Shown here: positions 14,314 through 25,399 of the stretch, in pieces
Numbering within the stretch: the first letter of the stretch is position 1
Layout of the letters: the number at the start of each line of letters is the position of its first letter
NCBI GenBank assembly: GCA_028817435.1
Contig: JAPPPQ010000051.1
Span: forward strand, 62,001-126,000
Origin: Deltaproteobacteria bacterium
Lineage (GTDB): Bacteria; Myxococcota_A; UBA9160; UBA6930
Length of the DNA: 64,000 bases
Direction of reading: 5' to 3'
The notes under the pieces: model-generated
The model's input: only the letters and a program-made list of their open reading frames with translations
Databases searched by the model: none
Told to the model about the DNA's origin: nothing
Program-made: the position numbers and the translations under genes

Positions 14314-15669
14314 GTGCTCGTGAGCCGCATTCTCATCGTAGATGACGAACAGGGCATCCGGCGCTCGCTCTCGGGGCTGCTCTCGGACGAGGGCTTTGAG
14401 ACCAGCGGCGCGGCGGATGGCGAGCAGGCGCTGGCGGCGCTGCGCGAGGAATCGCCGAACCTGGTGCTGCTGGATATCGCCATGCCCGGCCGCGACGGCA
14501 TTGCGGTGCTGGAGGAACTGCGCCGGGACTGGCCGCAGTTGCCGGTGGTGATGATGAGCGGCCACGGCACCATCGAAACCGCGGTGCGCGCCACGCAGCT
14601 CGGCGCTTTCGACTTCATTGAAAAGCCGCTCTCCTTCGAGAAGCTGCTGCTGACCATTCGCAATGCGCTGGAAGCGCAGCGGCTCGCCGACGAGAACCGC
14701 GCGCTGCGCGCGCAAATGCTGCACGCCCGCGAGCTCATTGGCGAAGCGCCGGTGATGAAGAAGCTCAAGGAGCAGATTTTGCAGGCCGCGCCCACCAACG
14801 GCTGGGTGCTTATCAGCGGAGAAAACGGCACCGGCAAGGAACTGGTGGCCAAGCAGCTTCATGTGCACAGCGCGCGCAACACGGGCCGCTTTGTGGAGGT
14901 GAATTGCGCGGCGATTCCCGAAGAGTTGATCGAGTCGGAGCTTTTCGGCCACGAAAAGGGCGCTTTCACCGGCGCCATTGCGCGCAAGCAGGGCCGCTTC
15001 GAACTCGCCCACGGCGGCACCATTTTTCTGGACGAGATTGCAGACATGAGCCTGCGCACGCAGGCGAAGATTTTGCGCATTCTGCAGGAGCACAAGTTCG
15101 AGCGCGTGGGCGGCAGCGAAACCATCGAGGTGGATGTGCGGGTCATTGCGGCGACCAACAAAGACCTCGAACAGGAAATGCGCGCGGGCAACTTCCGCGA
15201 AGATCTCTACTACCGCCTCAATGTAATTCCCTTCCGCATTGCCCCGCTGCGCGAGCGCCGCGGGGATATTCCGGCGCTGGTGGCGGCCTTCGTCGGGGAA
15301 TTCTGCGCCGAATCCGGCGCGCGGCCCAAGCGCGTGGCCTCTCCCGCGCTGCGGCTCATGGCCGATTACGCCTGGCCCGGCAATGTCCGCGAGCTGCGCA
15401 ATTTGATGGAGCGGCTGGTGCTGATGACGCCGGGCCTGTGCATCGAGGCAGCCGACCTGCCGCCGGAGATTGTGGGCGGCGCGCGCCCCGCGCCGGCCCC
15501 CGCCGCCAGCCTCGATCACGCCCGCAAAGAGTTCGAGCGCAGCTTCCTCGCCGCCCGCCTGGCAGAGCACGGCTGGAATATCTCGCGGACAGCGGAGGCC
15601 ATCGGCATTGCCCGGGAGAGCCTGTCGCGCAAGCTGCGGCAGTTCGGGATTCGCGCCTCCCGGGACTGA
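14314..15669 (+). CDS. Sigma-54-dependent response regulator (NtrC family)
   Basis: REC domain ILIVDDEQGIRRSL..LVLLDIAMPGRDG; AAA+ GENGTGKELVAKQLH, ESELFGHEKGAFTGA, C-terminal Fis-type HTH. Confidence 0.93.
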   Translation: MLVSRILIVDDEQGIRRSLSGLLSDEGFETSGAADGEQALAALREESPNLVLLDIAMPGRDGIAVLEELRRDWPQLPVVMMSGHGTIETAVRATQLGAFDFIEKPLSFEKLLLTIRNALEAQRLADENRALRAQMLHARELIGEAPVMKKLKEQILQAAPTNGWVLISGENGTGKELVAKQLHVHSARNTGRFVEVNCAAIPEELIESELFGHEKGAFTGAIARKQGRFELAHGGTIFLDEIADMSLRTQAKILRILQEHKFERVGGSETIEVDVRVIAATNKDLEQEMRAGNFREDLYYRLNVIPFRIAPLRERRGDIPALVAAFVGEFCAESGARPKRVASPALRLMADYAWPGNVRELRNLMERLVLMTPGLCIEAADLPPEIVGGARPAPAPAASLDHARKEFERSFLAARLAEHGWNISRTAEAIGIARESLSRKLRQFGIRASRD

Positions 15670-15709
15670 GGGCCCGGGGCCGCCCCCCGGCGGCCTGCGG
15701 CGCTTGTCA

Positions 15710-15740
15710 ATTGCCGGGGTTTGGGATAAATTCCGCGCCG
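15710..15740 (+). promoter_or_regulatory. Possible sigma-70 promoter upstream of nusA operon
   Basis: TTGTCA-17 nt-TAAATT (ttgtcaattgccggggtttgggataaatt). Confidence 0.4.
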
Positions 15741-15853
15741 CTTGGGCACTGGGCCCGGGTGGGGGAAGTGGGCGGAAGTCCGCTTCTTTCTGTTTGGGGA
15801 GCCGGGGACTTTCGAGGCCCGCCAGAAAAGCGCCGCCGGAGGGGAGGCAAGCG

Positions 15854-17227
15854 ATGAACATTGCGCCGCTCACGCGGGAAATCGAGCAGATGTCCAAAGA
15901 CCGGGGCATTGACAAGAGCTCCATCATCGGCGCCATTGAAGAGGCCATTGTGCAGGCGGCGCGCCGGAAGTTCGGGCAGGAGAAGAAGTTCGAGGCGCGC
16001 TTCAACAGCGACAGCGGCGAAATCGAGCTCTTTGAGTTTCTGGAGGTGGTGGAGGAGCTCTCGAACCCGGAAAGCCACATTCTGCTCAAGAACGCGCGCG
16101 AATACGATCCCGATGCGGAGGTGGGCGACGAAATCGGCGTCCGGCGCGACACTTCGAGCTTCGGGCGCATTCTCGCGCAATCCGCCAAGCAGGTGATCAT
16201 TCAGCGCGTGCGCGACGCCGAGCGCCACAATGTCTATGAGGAATACAAGGACCGCAAGGCCGAGGTGGTGAACGGCATTGTGCGGCGCTTCGAAAAGGGC
16301 GCGCTGATTGTGGATTTGGGGCGCGCCGAGGCGGTGCTGCCGGTCAAGGAGCAGGTGCAGCGCGAGCACTACCGCCCGGGAGACCGCATCCGCGCCTTTG
16401 TGATTGAGGTGAACCAGGAGAGCCAGGGCCAGCAAATCGTGCTCTCCCGCGCCGCGACGGAGTTTCTGGTCAAGCTCTTTGAGCTCGAGGTGCCCGAGAT
16501 TTACGAGGGCGTGGTGTTCATCGATTCGGCGGCGCGCGAACCCGGCGGGCGCTCGAAGATCGCCGTGGCCTCCCGCGACGGCGATGTGGACCCGGTGGGC
16601 GCCTGCGTGGGCATGAAGGGCAGCCGCGTGCAGGCGGTGGTGCAGGAACTGCGCGGCGAGCGCATTGACATTGTGCCCTGGAACACGGATCCCGCGCGCT
16701 ATGTGTGCAGCGCGCTGTCTCCCGCGCAGGTGACGAAGGTGATCATTGACGAAGAGCGCAAGGCGATGGATGTGATCGTCCCCGACGACCAGCTTTCGCT
16801 GGCCATCGGCCGCAAGGGGCAGAATGTGCGCCTGGCGGTGCAGCTCACCGGCTGGGAGATTGATATCAACAGCGAATCGAAGATGCGCGAGATGGCCGAG
16901 TGGTTCGCCGAGGCCGTGAAGGTGGCGCCGGGCTGCGGCGAGAACGAGGCCGAGCTGCTGCTGCAGAGCGGCATTACCTCGCTGGAAGATCTGGCCGGCT
17001 GCCAGGTGGAGGTGCTCACCGGGCTGCCCGGCATTGACGCGGCTGCGGCAGAGGCGATTCGCGCCCGCGCCGCCGAGCTGGCCATTGAGAAGAAGGAGCG
17101 CGACGAACGCGCCGCCGCCGAAGCCGAGGCGGCCGCCAAGGCCGAAGCCGCCGAAGCGGCTGCCGCGCGGGCCCAGGCCGCTGCGGAATCGGCCGGGGCC
17201 GCGCCGCCCGCCGGTGGGAGCGGCTGA
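15854..17227 (+). CDS. nusA: Transcription termination/antitermination factor NusA
   Basis: [41 protein letters not shown]..., KH/S1 regions, [17 protein letters not shown]. Confidence 0.95.
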   Translation: MNIAPLTREIEQMSKDRGIDKSSIIGAIEEAIVQAARRKFGQEKKFEARFNSDSGEIELFEFLEVVEELSNPESHILLKNAREYDPDAEVGDEIGVRRDTSSFGRILAQSAKQVIIQRVRDAERHNVYEEYKDRKAEVVNGIVRRFEKGALIVDLGRAEAVLPVKEQVQREHYRPGDRIRAFVIEVNQESQGQQIVLSRAATEFLVKLFELEVPEIYEGVVFIDSAAREPGGRSKIAVASRDGDVDPVGACVGMKGSRVQAVVQELRGERIDIVPWNTDPARYVCSALSPAQVTKVIIDEERKAMDVIVPDDQLSLAIGRKGQNVRLAVQLTGWEIDINSESKMREMAEWFAEAVKVAPGCGENEAELLLQSGITSLEDLAGCQVEVLTGLPGIDAAAAEAIRARAAELAIEKKERDERAAAEAEAAAKAEAAEAAAARAQAAAESAGAAPPAGGSG

Positions 17228-17239
17228 AGCCCCGTCGAC

Positions 17240-19621
17240 ATGGCAAAACGCGCTTACACCGTTGCGGATGAACTCGGCATTGCTCACGACGAGATTGTCG
17301 AGAAGGCCGCCACCTGCGGCATTAAGTTGAAGACCAAGATGTCGCTGGTCTCCGATGAGGATTTGGAGACGCTGCGCAAGAAGTTCGGCACGGCGCGGCG
17401 CGAGTCCGTGACCGAGGTGCGCTCGGAGCGCAAGGGCGGCACGGTGATCCGCCGCCGCAAAGCGCCGGCCAAGTCCGCCCCGGCCAAGCCCGCCGCGCCG
17501 GAGACCGCGCCCGCCGAAGCCGCTGCGCCCGCGCCCACCGCCGAACCCGCCGCCAAGGCGCCCGCGCCCCAGCCCACGCCGCCGCCTGCCCCCGCGCCCG
17601 CCCGGCAGCCGGCCCGCCGGGAGGATTCGCGCCCCGCGCCCCGCCGCGCCGCTTCCCGGGAAGAGGCCGCCTCTGCCGAAAGCCGCGCGAGCCGCAAGCA
17701 GTTTCGGGAGGTGGTGAATCTGCGCGAGCAGGAGCGCATTGCGCGGCAGGTCACCAGCCGCACGGCGGGGCGGCCGGCCCGGGTGGCGGCGTCCATTCAG
17801 CCGCTGCGGCGGCGGCGGCGGGATCCGCCGTCCCAGCGCAAGCAGGCGGCGAAGGCGCAGCCCGCCCGGCGCGTGGTGCGCGTGGAAGGCGAGATTGGCG
17901 TGGCCGAGTTCGCCCGGCACCTGGGGGCCAAGGCCGCCGAGGTGCAGGGCAAGCTCATGGCCTTCGGCACCATTGTGCCGCTGCATCAGGCCATTGACGC
18001 GGAGACCGCCGCCCGGGTGGCCGGCGAGTTCGGCTTCGAGGTGGAGAACACCGGCTTCCGGGAAGAGCACTATCTCGAAGCGGCGCAGGATTCCGCGCAG
18101 CCGGAAGCGAGCCAGCCCCGCCCCGCCGTGGTTACGGTGATGGGCCATGTGGATCACGGCAAGACCTCGCTGCTCGACGCGCTGCGCGAATCCGATGTGG
18201 TGAGCGGCGAGGCCGGCGGCATCACCCAGCACATTGGCGCCTACCGCGTGCGCGCGGGAGAGCGCGAAATCACCTTCATTGACACGCCGGGGCACGAAGC
18301 CTTCACGGCCATGCGCGCGCGCGGCGCGCAGGTGACCGACATTGTGATTTTGGTGGTGGCGGCCAGCGAGGGCATCATGCCCCAGACCATCGAGGCCATT
18401 GACCACGCGCGCGCCGCGGGCGTGCCGATGGTGGTGGCCATCAACAAGTGCGATTTGCCCGGCGCGAATCCGCAGCAGGCGCGGCAGCGGCTGACGGAGC
18501 ACGGCGTGGTGGTGGAGGAATTCGGCGGCGATGTGCTGGCGGTGGATATTTCCGCCACGCAGCGCAGCAACCTCGACAAGCTGCTCGACGCCGTGGCGCT
18601 GCAGTCCGAGCTGGTGGAGCCTTCGGCAGATCCGGCGCTGCGCGCGCAGGGCGTGGTGATAGAGGCGCATTTGTCCAAGGGCCGCGGCCCGGTGGCCACG
18701 GTGCTGGTGCGGCAGGGAACGCTGCGCCGGGGCGACATTATTGTGGCCGGCGCAGAGTGGGGCCGCGTGCGCACCATGACCGACGAGCGCGGCGAGGCCC
18801 TGGCCGAAGCGCCGCCTTCCACGCCGGTGCAGGTAATTGGACTCTCCGGCGTGGCCGCCGCGGGCGAAAAGGTGCACGCCGTGGAGAGCGAGCGCGTCGC
18901 CAAGGAAATCATCGCGCACCGCGCCGGGCAGCGCGCGCCGCGCGGCGCGCCCCGCCCCCGCGCCGTCAGCCTGGACGAGCTCTTCGCCCGCGCCGAGGGC
19001 GAGGGGCCCGCGGCGCTGCGGGTCATCATCAAGGCCGACACGCAGGGCTCGGCAGAGGCGCTGCGGCAGTCTCTGGCCGACCTGGGCGGCGAGCGCGTGC
19101 AGCTCGAGGTGCTGCACAGCGGCGTGGGCGGCGTGACCGAGCGCGATGTGCAGCTCGCCGAAGCCAGCGGCGCCATCATCATCGGTTTCCATGTGCGGCC
19201 CGACGCCAAGGCACGCCGCGCCGCCGAAGCGGCCGGCGTGGCGCTGCACCTCTACCAGGTAATTTACGAGGCCATTGACGAGGTGAAGGCGGCCATGGCC
19301 GGCCTGCTGCCCCCCACCCGCCGGGAGGTGGTGCTGGGGCAGGCCGAGGTGCGCGAGCTCTTCAATGTCCCCAAGGTCGGCACCATCGCCGGTTCCTATG
19401 TGACCGAGGGCGGCATTCGGCGCAGCGCGCTGTGCCGGCTGGTGCGCGGCGGGGTGCAGGTCTACGACGGCCGGTTCGGCTCCCTCAAGCGCTTCAAGGA
19501 CGATGCGCGCGAGGTGCAGTCGGGCTTCGAATGCGGCATTGGCATCGAGAACTTCAACGACATCAAGGTCGGCGATGTGATTGAGGCCTACGAGATTGAG
19601 GAGACGCCGGCCGAATTGTGA
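17240..19621 (+). CDS. infB: Translation initiation factor IF-2
   Basis: PAVVTVMGHVDHGKTSLLDALRESDV..ITQHIGAY, FIDTPGHEAFTAMRARGAQVTDI. Confidence 0.97.
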   Translation: MAKRAYTVADELGIAHDEIVEKAATCGIKLKTKMSLVSDEDLETLRKKFGTARRESVTEVRSERKGGTVIRRRKAPAKSAPAKPAAPETAPAEAAAPAPTAEPAAKAPAPQPTPPPAPAPARQPARREDSRPAPRRAASREEAASAESRASRKQFREVVNLREQERIARQVTSRTAGRPARVAASIQPLRRRRRDPPSQRKQAAKAQPARRVVRVEGEIGVAEFARHLGAKAAEVQGKLMAFGTIVPLHQAIDAETAARVAGEFGFEVENTGFREEHYLEAAQDSAQPEASQPRPAVVTVMGHVDHGKTSLLDALRESDVVSGEAGGITQHIGAYRVRAGEREITFIDTPGHEAFTAMRARGAQVTDIVILVVAASEGIMPQTIEAIDHARAAGVPMVVAINKCDLPGANPQQARQRLTEHGVVVEEFGGDVLAVDISATQRSNLDKLLDAVALQSELVEPSADPALRAQGVVIEAHLSKGRGPVATVLVRQGTLRRGDIIVAGAEWGRVRTMTDERGEALAEAPPSTPVQVIGLSGVAAAGEKVHAVESERVAKEIIAHRAGQRAPRGAPRPRAVSLDELFARAEGEGPAALRVIIKADTQGSAEALRQSLADLGGERVQLEVLHSGVGGVTERDVQLAEASGAIIIGFHVRPDAKARRAAEAAGVALHLYQVIYEAIDEVKAAMAGLLPPTRREVVLGQAEVRELFNVPKVGTIAGSYVTEGGIRRSALCRLVRGGVQVYDGRFGSLKRFKDDAREVQSGFECGIGIENFNDIKVGDVIEAYEIEETPAEL

Positions 19622-19658
19622 ATGGCAAGCCGGCGCGGGCCGGCGGCACGGAGAGGCC

Positions 19659-19940
19659 ATGGTCGTCGGCGCAGCGCGCGTTTCGTTGCAGGTGCACGGC
19701 TCGCAGTCGCTGAAGGCGAAGCGCGGCGTGCTGCGCTCCATTACCCGGCGCTTGCAGAACCGCTTCAACCTTTCGGTGGCCGAAGTGGGCGGGCAGGGCA
19801 CCTGGCAGAGCGCGGAAATCGGCTTGGCCACGGTGGCCAACGAAGCGGTGACGGCCCGCCGCCGCCTCGAAAAGGCCATTGCGTTTGTGGAGGATCTGCA
19901 CCTGGCCGAGGTGCTGGGGCAGGAGGTGGAGATTTGGTGA
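19659..19940 (+). CDS. DUF503/YlxP-like protein
   Basis: VVGAARVSLQVHGSQSLKAKRGVLRSITRRLQNRFNLSVAEVG, between infB and rbfA. Confidence 0.85.
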   Translation: MVVGAARVSLQVHGSQSLKAKRGVLRSITRRLQNRFNLSVAEVGGQGTWQSAEIGLATVANEAVTARRRLEKAIAFVEDLHLAEVLGQEVEIW

Positions 19941-20314
19941 CGCGGCGGACGCTGCGCATTGCGGAGCAATTGCGCGCCGAACTGGCGCGGCTGCTGCGGG
20001 AGAAGGCGCTGGATCCGCGTCTGGCCATGGTGGTGCTGACGCGGGTGGATGTGTCGCCGGATCTGCAGAACGCCCGGATCTATTGGAGCCGCCTGCAGCG
20101 CGAGGCGCTGCCCGATGACGACGCCGTGCCCCAGGCCGACCCCGAAACCGCCCGCGGACTCGCCGCGGCGCGCGGCTTTTTGCGCAGCGAACTGGCGCGC
20201 TGTATGCCGCAGCGGCGCGTCCCCGCGCTGCACTTCCACTACGATCCCTCCATTGCCGTGGGCTCGCGCATTGCGGCCCGCTTGGGGAGTGCGCCCGATG
20301 GCGCGCAGGGGTAA
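19937..20314 (+). CDS. rbfA: Ribosome-binding factor A
   Basis: RIAEQLRAELARLLREKALDPRLAMVVLTRVDVSPDLQNARIYW; GTG start; position infB-rbfA-truB. Confidence 0.9.
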   Translation: MTRRTLRIAEQLRAELARLLREKALDPRLAMVVLTRVDVSPDLQNARIYWSRLQREALPDDDAVPQADPETARGLAAARGFLRSELARCMPQRRVPALHFHYDPSIAVGSRIAARLGSAPDGAQG

Positions 20315-21272
20315 GCGCCGGGACCGCCCCGGCCCCCGGGGCTTTCTGGTGGTGGACAAGCCGGCGGGCTGGACCTCCCACGATGTGGTGGATGCCGCGC
20401 GGCGCTGGTTCGGCGTCCGCCGGGTGGGGCACCTGGGCACGCTGGACCCCATCGCCACGGGGGTGCTGCCGCTGGGCGTGCGCGAAGCCACGCGGCTCGC
20501 GCCCTTTCTGGAGCGCGGCGAGAAGGTCTATGTGGGCACCATCCGCCTGGGCATTGCCACCGACACCTACGACGCCGAGGGCAGCGCTACCTATCGCCAC
20601 GAGGGCGCGCTGCCCGGCGAGGAAGCGCTGCGCCAGGCGCTGGCCGGATTTGTGGGCGACATCGAGCAAGTGCCGCCCATGTTCAGCTCGGTGAAGAAGG
20701 ACGGCGTGCCGCTCTACCGGCGCGCGCGGCGCGGCGAGGTGGTGGAGCGCGAGCCCCGGCGGGTGCACATTGCCCGGGCCGAGGTGCACCACTACGCGCC
20801 GCCGGAGGTGGGCATTGAGGTCGCCTGCTCGCCGGGCACCTATGTGCGCGCCGTCGCCCACGAGCTGGGAGAGCGGCTGGGCTGCGGCGCTCATTTGGCG
20901 GGGTTGCGCCGCACCCGCAGCGGGCCTTTCGCGCTCTCCATGGCCGCCGGCCCCGAGACCTTCGCGGCCCTCGCCGCCGATGGGCGCATTGCCGGGCGGC
21001 TGATTTCCCCCGAGGTGGCGCTGGGCTACCCCCGCGTTTCGCTGAGCGCCATGCAGACCCGCCTCGTCGCCAATGGCGCGGCGCTGCCGGTGGCCGAGGC
21101 GCGGGGCGATTTCGAGCGGGGCGAGCCGCCGCGCCCCGGCGCGCGCCTCTCGGCGCTGTCTGCGGCGGGCGCGCTGCTGGCGGTGCTGGAGCTGCGCCCC
21201 GACCGCCGCCTCCACCCGCTGCGGGTGCTTCCCCTCAGCGGGGCAGAGGGGGCGGGGGCAGAGGGGGCGTAG
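20298..21272 (+). CDS. truB: tRNA pseudouridine(55) synthase TruB
   Basis: [42 protein letters not shown]. Confidence 0.95.
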   Translation: MARRGKRRDRPGPRGFLVVDKPAGWTSHDVVDAARRWFGVRRVGHLGTLDPIATGVLPLGVREATRLAPFLERGEKVYVGTIRLGIATDTYDAEGSATYRHEGALPGEEALRQALAGFVGDIEQVPPMFSSVKKDGVPLYRRARRGEVVEREPRRVHIARAEVHHYAPPEVGIEVACSPGTYVRAVAHELGERLGCGAHLAGLRRTRSGPFALSMAAGPETFAALAADGRIAGRLISPEVALGYPRVSLSAMQTRLVANGAALPVAEARGDFERGEPPRPGARLSALSAAGALLAVLELRPDRRLHPLRVLPLSGAEGAGAEGA

Positions 21273-21351
21273 CGCCGCGCCGCCATCTCTGGTAAGACTC
21301 GGCCATTCATTCAGTCAGCCATTCGGGCCACGGCCCCGGGGAGTTTCCCGC

Positions 21352-21636
21352 TTGAGCGAAAGCAGCGGCAACGAGGGCGCAGAGAGCGTTCGGGAAGTGA
21401 TTGCGGCCTACCGCACTCACGAGTCGGATACCGGCTCGCCGGAGGTGCAGGTGGCGCTGCTCTCCCGGCGCATTGCGCATCTCACCCAGCACTTTCAGCG
21501 CCATGCCGGCGATCACCACTCGCGCCGGGGGCTGCTGAAGCTCGTGAGCAAGCGGCGGCGGCTGCTGAAGTATCTGCGGGGCATCGCCCCCGAACGCTAC
21601 CAGGCCCTGATCGCAAGGCTGGGTCTGCGCCGCTAG
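21352..21636 (+). CDS. rpsO: 30S ribosomal protein S15
   Basis: [57 protein letters not shown] start. Confidence 0.96.
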   Translation: MSESSGNEGAESVREVIAAYRTHESDTGSPEVQVALLSRRIAHLTQHFQRHAGDHHSRRGLLKLVSKRRRLLKYLRGIAPERYQALIARLGLRR

Positions 21637-21654
21637 GAGGAAAAGGGCGGCAAT

Positions 21655-21676
21655 CCGCTCGAGGGTCGAGCGGTTT
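21655..21676 (+). terminator. rpsO-pnp intergenic hairpin (weak terminator or RNase III-type processing stem)
   Basis: CCGCTCGA-GGG-TCGAGCGG-TTT perfect 8-bp stem. Confidence 0.5.
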
Positions 21677-21810
21677 CATCATTCGAAAAAGCGCCTCTGG
21701 CATTTCACCGGGCAAACCGATTCTGCATCCCCTCCGCCCGGGAGTTTTTGCGTCACAGCGCAGGCAGCGGCGGCCCCGTCCATCCCGGCCCGCCGACAGG
21801 AGTTCCGTTC

Positions 21811-24000
21811 ATGCCCTACTGGTTCGAACCCAAGCAGGTGTCGCTCTCAATTGGCGGCCGCAACATCACCATCGAGACGGGCCGCATGGCCAAGCAGTCT
21901 GCGGGGGCGGCCGTGGTCACCCTGGACAACAGCGTGGTGCTGGTCACCGTCAACACCGCCAAGCCGCGCGCGGGGATTGACTTCTTCCCGCTCACCGTGG
22001 ATTTCGTCGAGAAGACCTCGGCGGCGGGCAAGATCCCCGGCGGCTTCTTCAAGCGCGAGGCGCGGCTCAGCGACCGCGAGATTTTGGTCTGCCGCTTCAT
22101 TGACCGCTCGATCCGCCCGCTCTTTGCCAAGGGCTTCCGGGACGAGGTGCAGGTGACCGCCACGGTGCTCGCCGCCGATGGCAAGAACCCGCCCGATATG
22201 TGCGCCTTCTACGGCGCATCGGCCGCGCTCACGCTCTCGGGCCTGCCCTTCAACGGGCCTATCGGCGCGCTGCGGGTGGCGAAGATTGACGGCGAACTGG
22301 TAGCCAACCCCGGCTACGAAGAGCAGGAGCGGGCCACCCTTGAGTTGATGGTGGCGGGCTCCCGCGAAGCGCTGGTGATGGTGGAAGGCGGCGCGCGGGA
22401 GGCCAGCGAAGCGGAACTGCTCGAAGCGCTGCAGTTTGGGCATCGGGAAATGCAGCCGCTCATCGAGGCGCAGCACCAGCTTGCCGAACAGACCGGCGCG
22501 CCCCGGCCCGCAGCGCCGCCCGCGCCCGAAGCGCCGGGCGATCTGGAAGCGCAGGTGCAGGCGCTGGCGGGCGAGCGCATGCAAGAGGCCGTGCGCATTA
22601 CCGAAAAGCGCGCGCGCTACGAAGCGCTGCGGAGCATTGAAGACGCCGCGCTGGAAGAGCTGTGCACGGCTTACCGCAACGCTCCGGCGGAACTGAACAG
22701 CCTGGCGGCGGTGGAGCAGCGGCAGCAGGGGCTGCGCGAGCTCGTCAAGAACGCCAAGGAGGCGCTGCACGCGCTGCGCTCGAAGCTCATGCGCGCGCGC
22801 ATTCTGGGCGAGCAGGTGCGCATTGACGGGCGCAGCCCCCGCGATATCCGCTCCATCTTTTGCGAGGTGCGGCCGCTGCCGCGCGCCCACGGCGTGGCGC
22901 TGTTCACCCGGGGCGAAACGCAGGCGCTGGTCTACACCACGCTCGGCAGCAGCGACGACGCGCAGACCATTGACGCGCTGCACGCGCGCACGCAGAAGCA
23001 CTTCCTGCTGCACTACAACTTCCCGCCCTTCTCGGTGGGCGAGGTGCGCCCGCTGCGCGGCCCTTCGCGCCGCGACATTGGCCACGGCAACCTGGCCGAG
23101 CGCGCGCTGCTGCCGGTGATTCCGGACCGCGAATCCTTCCCCTACACGGTGCGGGTGGTGTCGGAGGTGCTGGAATCCAACGGCTCCTCCTCCATGGCGA
23201 CCATTTGCGGCGCCACCCTGGCGCTCATGGACGCCGGCGTGCCTTTGGAAGCGCCGGTGGCGGGCATCGCCATGGGCCTGATCGAAGAGGACGGCCAGCG
23301 CGTGGTGCTCTCGGACATTCTCGGCGATGAGGACCACCTGGGCGACATGGACTTCAAGGTCGCCGGCACGCAGCGCGGCATTACGGCGCTGCAGATGGAT
23401 ATCAAGATTCCCGCCATTGACTGGAAGGTGATGGAGCAGGCGCTGGAACAGGCCCGCGAAGGCCGCCTGCACATTCTCGAGTGCATGGCGCGCGATTCGG
23501 CGGAGATTTTGCCGGGCTTTGCGGCGCGGGCGCAGCTTTCGGATTGGGCGCCGCGCATGGAGGTTATCCGCATCAAGCCGGACCGCATCCGCGATGTGAT
23601 CGGCCCCGGCGGCCGCGTGATTCGCGGCATCCAGGAGATGAGCGGCGCCAAGGTGGAGGTGGATGACAGCGGGCGCGTCTCCATCTTCGCCCCCGATGTG
23701 GAGGCGCTGAACCGCGCCCAGGCCATGGTGGACGAACTCACCCAGGAGGCCGAGCTGGAGAAGCTCTACACCGGCAAGGTGCGGCGCATCACCGACTTCG
23801 GCGCATTCGTCGAGATTTTCCCGGGCACCGACGGGCTGGTGCACATCAGCCATCTCGCCGAGGGCCGGGTGGAGCGCGTCGCGGATGTGGTGGCCGAAGG
23901 CGATGAGATTTTGGTGAAGTGCATTGACATTGACCCCAGCGGGAAGATCCGCCTCTCGCGCAGGGAGGCCCTGGCGGAGGCGCTCGCAGGCGCAGAGTGA
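21811..24000 (+). CDS. pnp: Polyribonucleotide nucleotidyltransferase
   Basis: [40 protein letters not shown] motif [13 protein letters not shown]1 domain. Confidence 0.97.
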   Translation: MPYWFEPKQVSLSIGGRNITIETGRMAKQSAGAAVVTLDNSVVLVTVNTAKPRAGIDFFPLTVDFVEKTSAAGKIPGGFFKREARLSDREILVCRFIDRSIRPLFAKGFRDEVQVTATVLAADGKNPPDMCAFYGASAALTLSGLPFNGPIGALRVAKIDGELVANPGYEEQERATLELMVAGSREALVMVEGGAREASEAELLEALQFGHREMQPLIEAQHQLAEQTGAPRPAAPPAPEAPGDLEAQVQALAGERMQEAVRITEKRARYEALRSIEDAALEELCTAYRNAPAELNSLAAVEQRQQGLRELVKNAKEALHALRSKLMRARILGEQVRIDGRSPRDIRSIFCEVRPLPRAHGVALFTRGETQALVYTTLGSSDDAQTIDALHARTQKHFLLHYNFPPFSVGEVRPLRGPSRRDIGHGNLAERALLPVIPDRESFPYTVRVVSEVLESNGSSSMATICGATLALMDAGVPLEAPVAGIAMGLIEEDGQRVVLSDILGDEDHLGDMDFKVAGTQRGITALQMDIKIPAIDWKVMEQALEQAREGRLHILECMARDSAEILPGFAARAQLSDWAPRMEVIRIKPDRIRDVIGPGGRVIRGIQEMSGAKVEVDDSGRVSIFAPDVEALNRAQAMVDELTQEAELEKLYTGKVRRITDFGAFVEIFPGTDGLVHISHLAEGRVERVADVVAEGDEILVKCIDIDPSGKIRLSRREALAEALAGAE

Positions 24001-24452
24001 GCGCGCCGGAAATCGCCGTCCGCGTGATGCGGCTGGCAACGGCGGCGGATCTGCCGCTGCCCCGCTACCACAGCGGCGGCGCGGCGGGGCTCGACCTGCG
24101 CGCGGCGCTGGCGGAAGAGCTGGTGCTGCCGCCGGGGAGGCGGGCGCTCGTGCCCACGGGGCTGCGGCTGGCCGTGCCCGCGGGCTACGAGGCGCAGCTG
24201 CGCCCGCGCAGCGGACTGGCCCGGCGCGGCCTGCTGCTGCCCAACGCCCCGGCTACGATAGACTCCGATTACCGCGGAGAGCTGCAGGTGCTCGTCTGGA
24301 ATGCAGGCGATGCGCCCCATGCAATCCGCCGGGGGGACCGCATCGCCCAGCTCGTGCTGGCGCCGGTTGCGCGCATTGCCTGGCGGGAATGCGGCGAGTT
24401 GCCGGAAACGCCGCGCGGCGCGGGGGGCTTTGGTTCGACGGGGGAGCGATGA
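23997..24452 (+). CDS. dut: dUTP diphosphatase
   Basis: [52 protein letters not shown] start overlapping pnp stop. Confidence 0.92.
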   Translation: MSAPEIAVRVMRLATAADLPLPRYHSGGAAGLDLRAALAEELVLPPGRRALVPTGLRLAVPAGYEAQLRPRSGLARRGLLLPNAPATIDSDYRGELQVLVWNAGDAPHAIRRGDRIAQLVLAPVARIAWRECGELPETPRGAGGFGSTGER

Positions 24453-25396
24453 ACCGGGAAGCGGAGTCCGGCGCACCGCGCGCCGTCTCCAGTGCGGCCA
24501 TGCAGCACAATCTGAATCTGCGGCTGCTCACCGCCGCGGTGCTGATCCCCATCGTCTGCTGGGCCATTTGGCAGGGCGGGCTGGCCCTCGTGGTGGTGGT
24601 AACGGCGATTACGCTGATCGGGGTGGACGAGTTCTACCGCCTGATCGAGGCGAAGGGGGCCGCGCCGCTTCGCAGCTTCGGCTACGCCGCCGCCGGGGCG
24701 CTACCGCTGCTGGTGCACATCGGCGGCCATTATCCGGCGACGGTGCTGCTCTCGGCGGCGCTGCTCTGCCTGCTGGTGGCGCAGCTCGGCAAGGCGCAAA
24801 TTTCCGAATCGCTGGCGAGCATTTCCGGCGCGTTCTTCGGCATTTTCTATGTGGGCTGGCTGCTCTCGCACGCCGTGGCGCTGCGCGATTTTCACGAAGT
24901 GGCGGTCCGCTGGGGCGAGACGGTGGCGGCGGGGTTGCACCCGCAGGTGGGCGGCTACTACCTGTTTTTCGCCATCGCCGTGGTGGTGGGCGGCGACGCC
25001 GGCGCTTACTTTGTGGGCCGCGCCTACGGCCGCCGCAAGCTCGCTCCCCAGGTAAGTCCGGGCAAAACCGTGGAGGGCGCGCTGGGCGCAGTGCTGGCCG
25101 GCGCGCTGGTGGGCCTCGGCTGCAAGCTCGCCTTTTTGATCTGGGCGCCGGGGCTGGCAGAGCGCCCGGGCTGGTTCCTGACTCTGCTGCTGGCCATGCT
25201 GCTGTCCGTCGCCGGCATTCTCGGCGACTTGGTGGAATCGCTGCTGAAGCGCGACGCCCGGGTGAAAGACTCGGGCAGCCTGCTGCCCGGCACCGGCGGC
25301 GTGCTGGACCGCATTGATTCGAGTCTGATCGCCATTCCCGTGCTGCATCACCTGTTGCTGCTGTGGTTCTACGCGCAGGCGCGGGCGGGGGGCTGA
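24449..25396 (+). CDS. cdsA: Phosphatidate cytidylyltransferase
   Basis: [26 protein letters not shown] and [34 protein letters not shown]. Confidence 0.93.
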   Translation: MNREAESGAPRAVSSAAMQHNLNLRLLTAAVLIPIVCWAIWQGGLALVVVVTAITLIGVDEFYRLIEAKGAAPLRSFGYAAAGALPLLVHIGGHYPATVLLSAALLCLLVAQLGKAQISESLASISGAFFGIFYVGWLLSHAVALRDFHEVAVRWGETVAAGLHPQVGGYYLFFAIAVVVGGDAGAYFVGRAYGRRKLAPQVSPGKTVEGALGAVLAGALVGLGCKLAFLIWAPGLAERPGWFLTLLLAMLLSVAGILGDLVESLLKRDARVKDSGSLLPGTGGVLDRIDSSLIAIPVLHHLLLLWFYAQARAGG

Positions 25397-25399
25397 GCC

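Noticed and set aside
15707-20491. 1594-aa minus-strand ORF
   Set aside because: Antisense to nusA, infB, ylxP, rbfA and truB; long shadow ORF typical of high-GC DNA with no recognisable domains.
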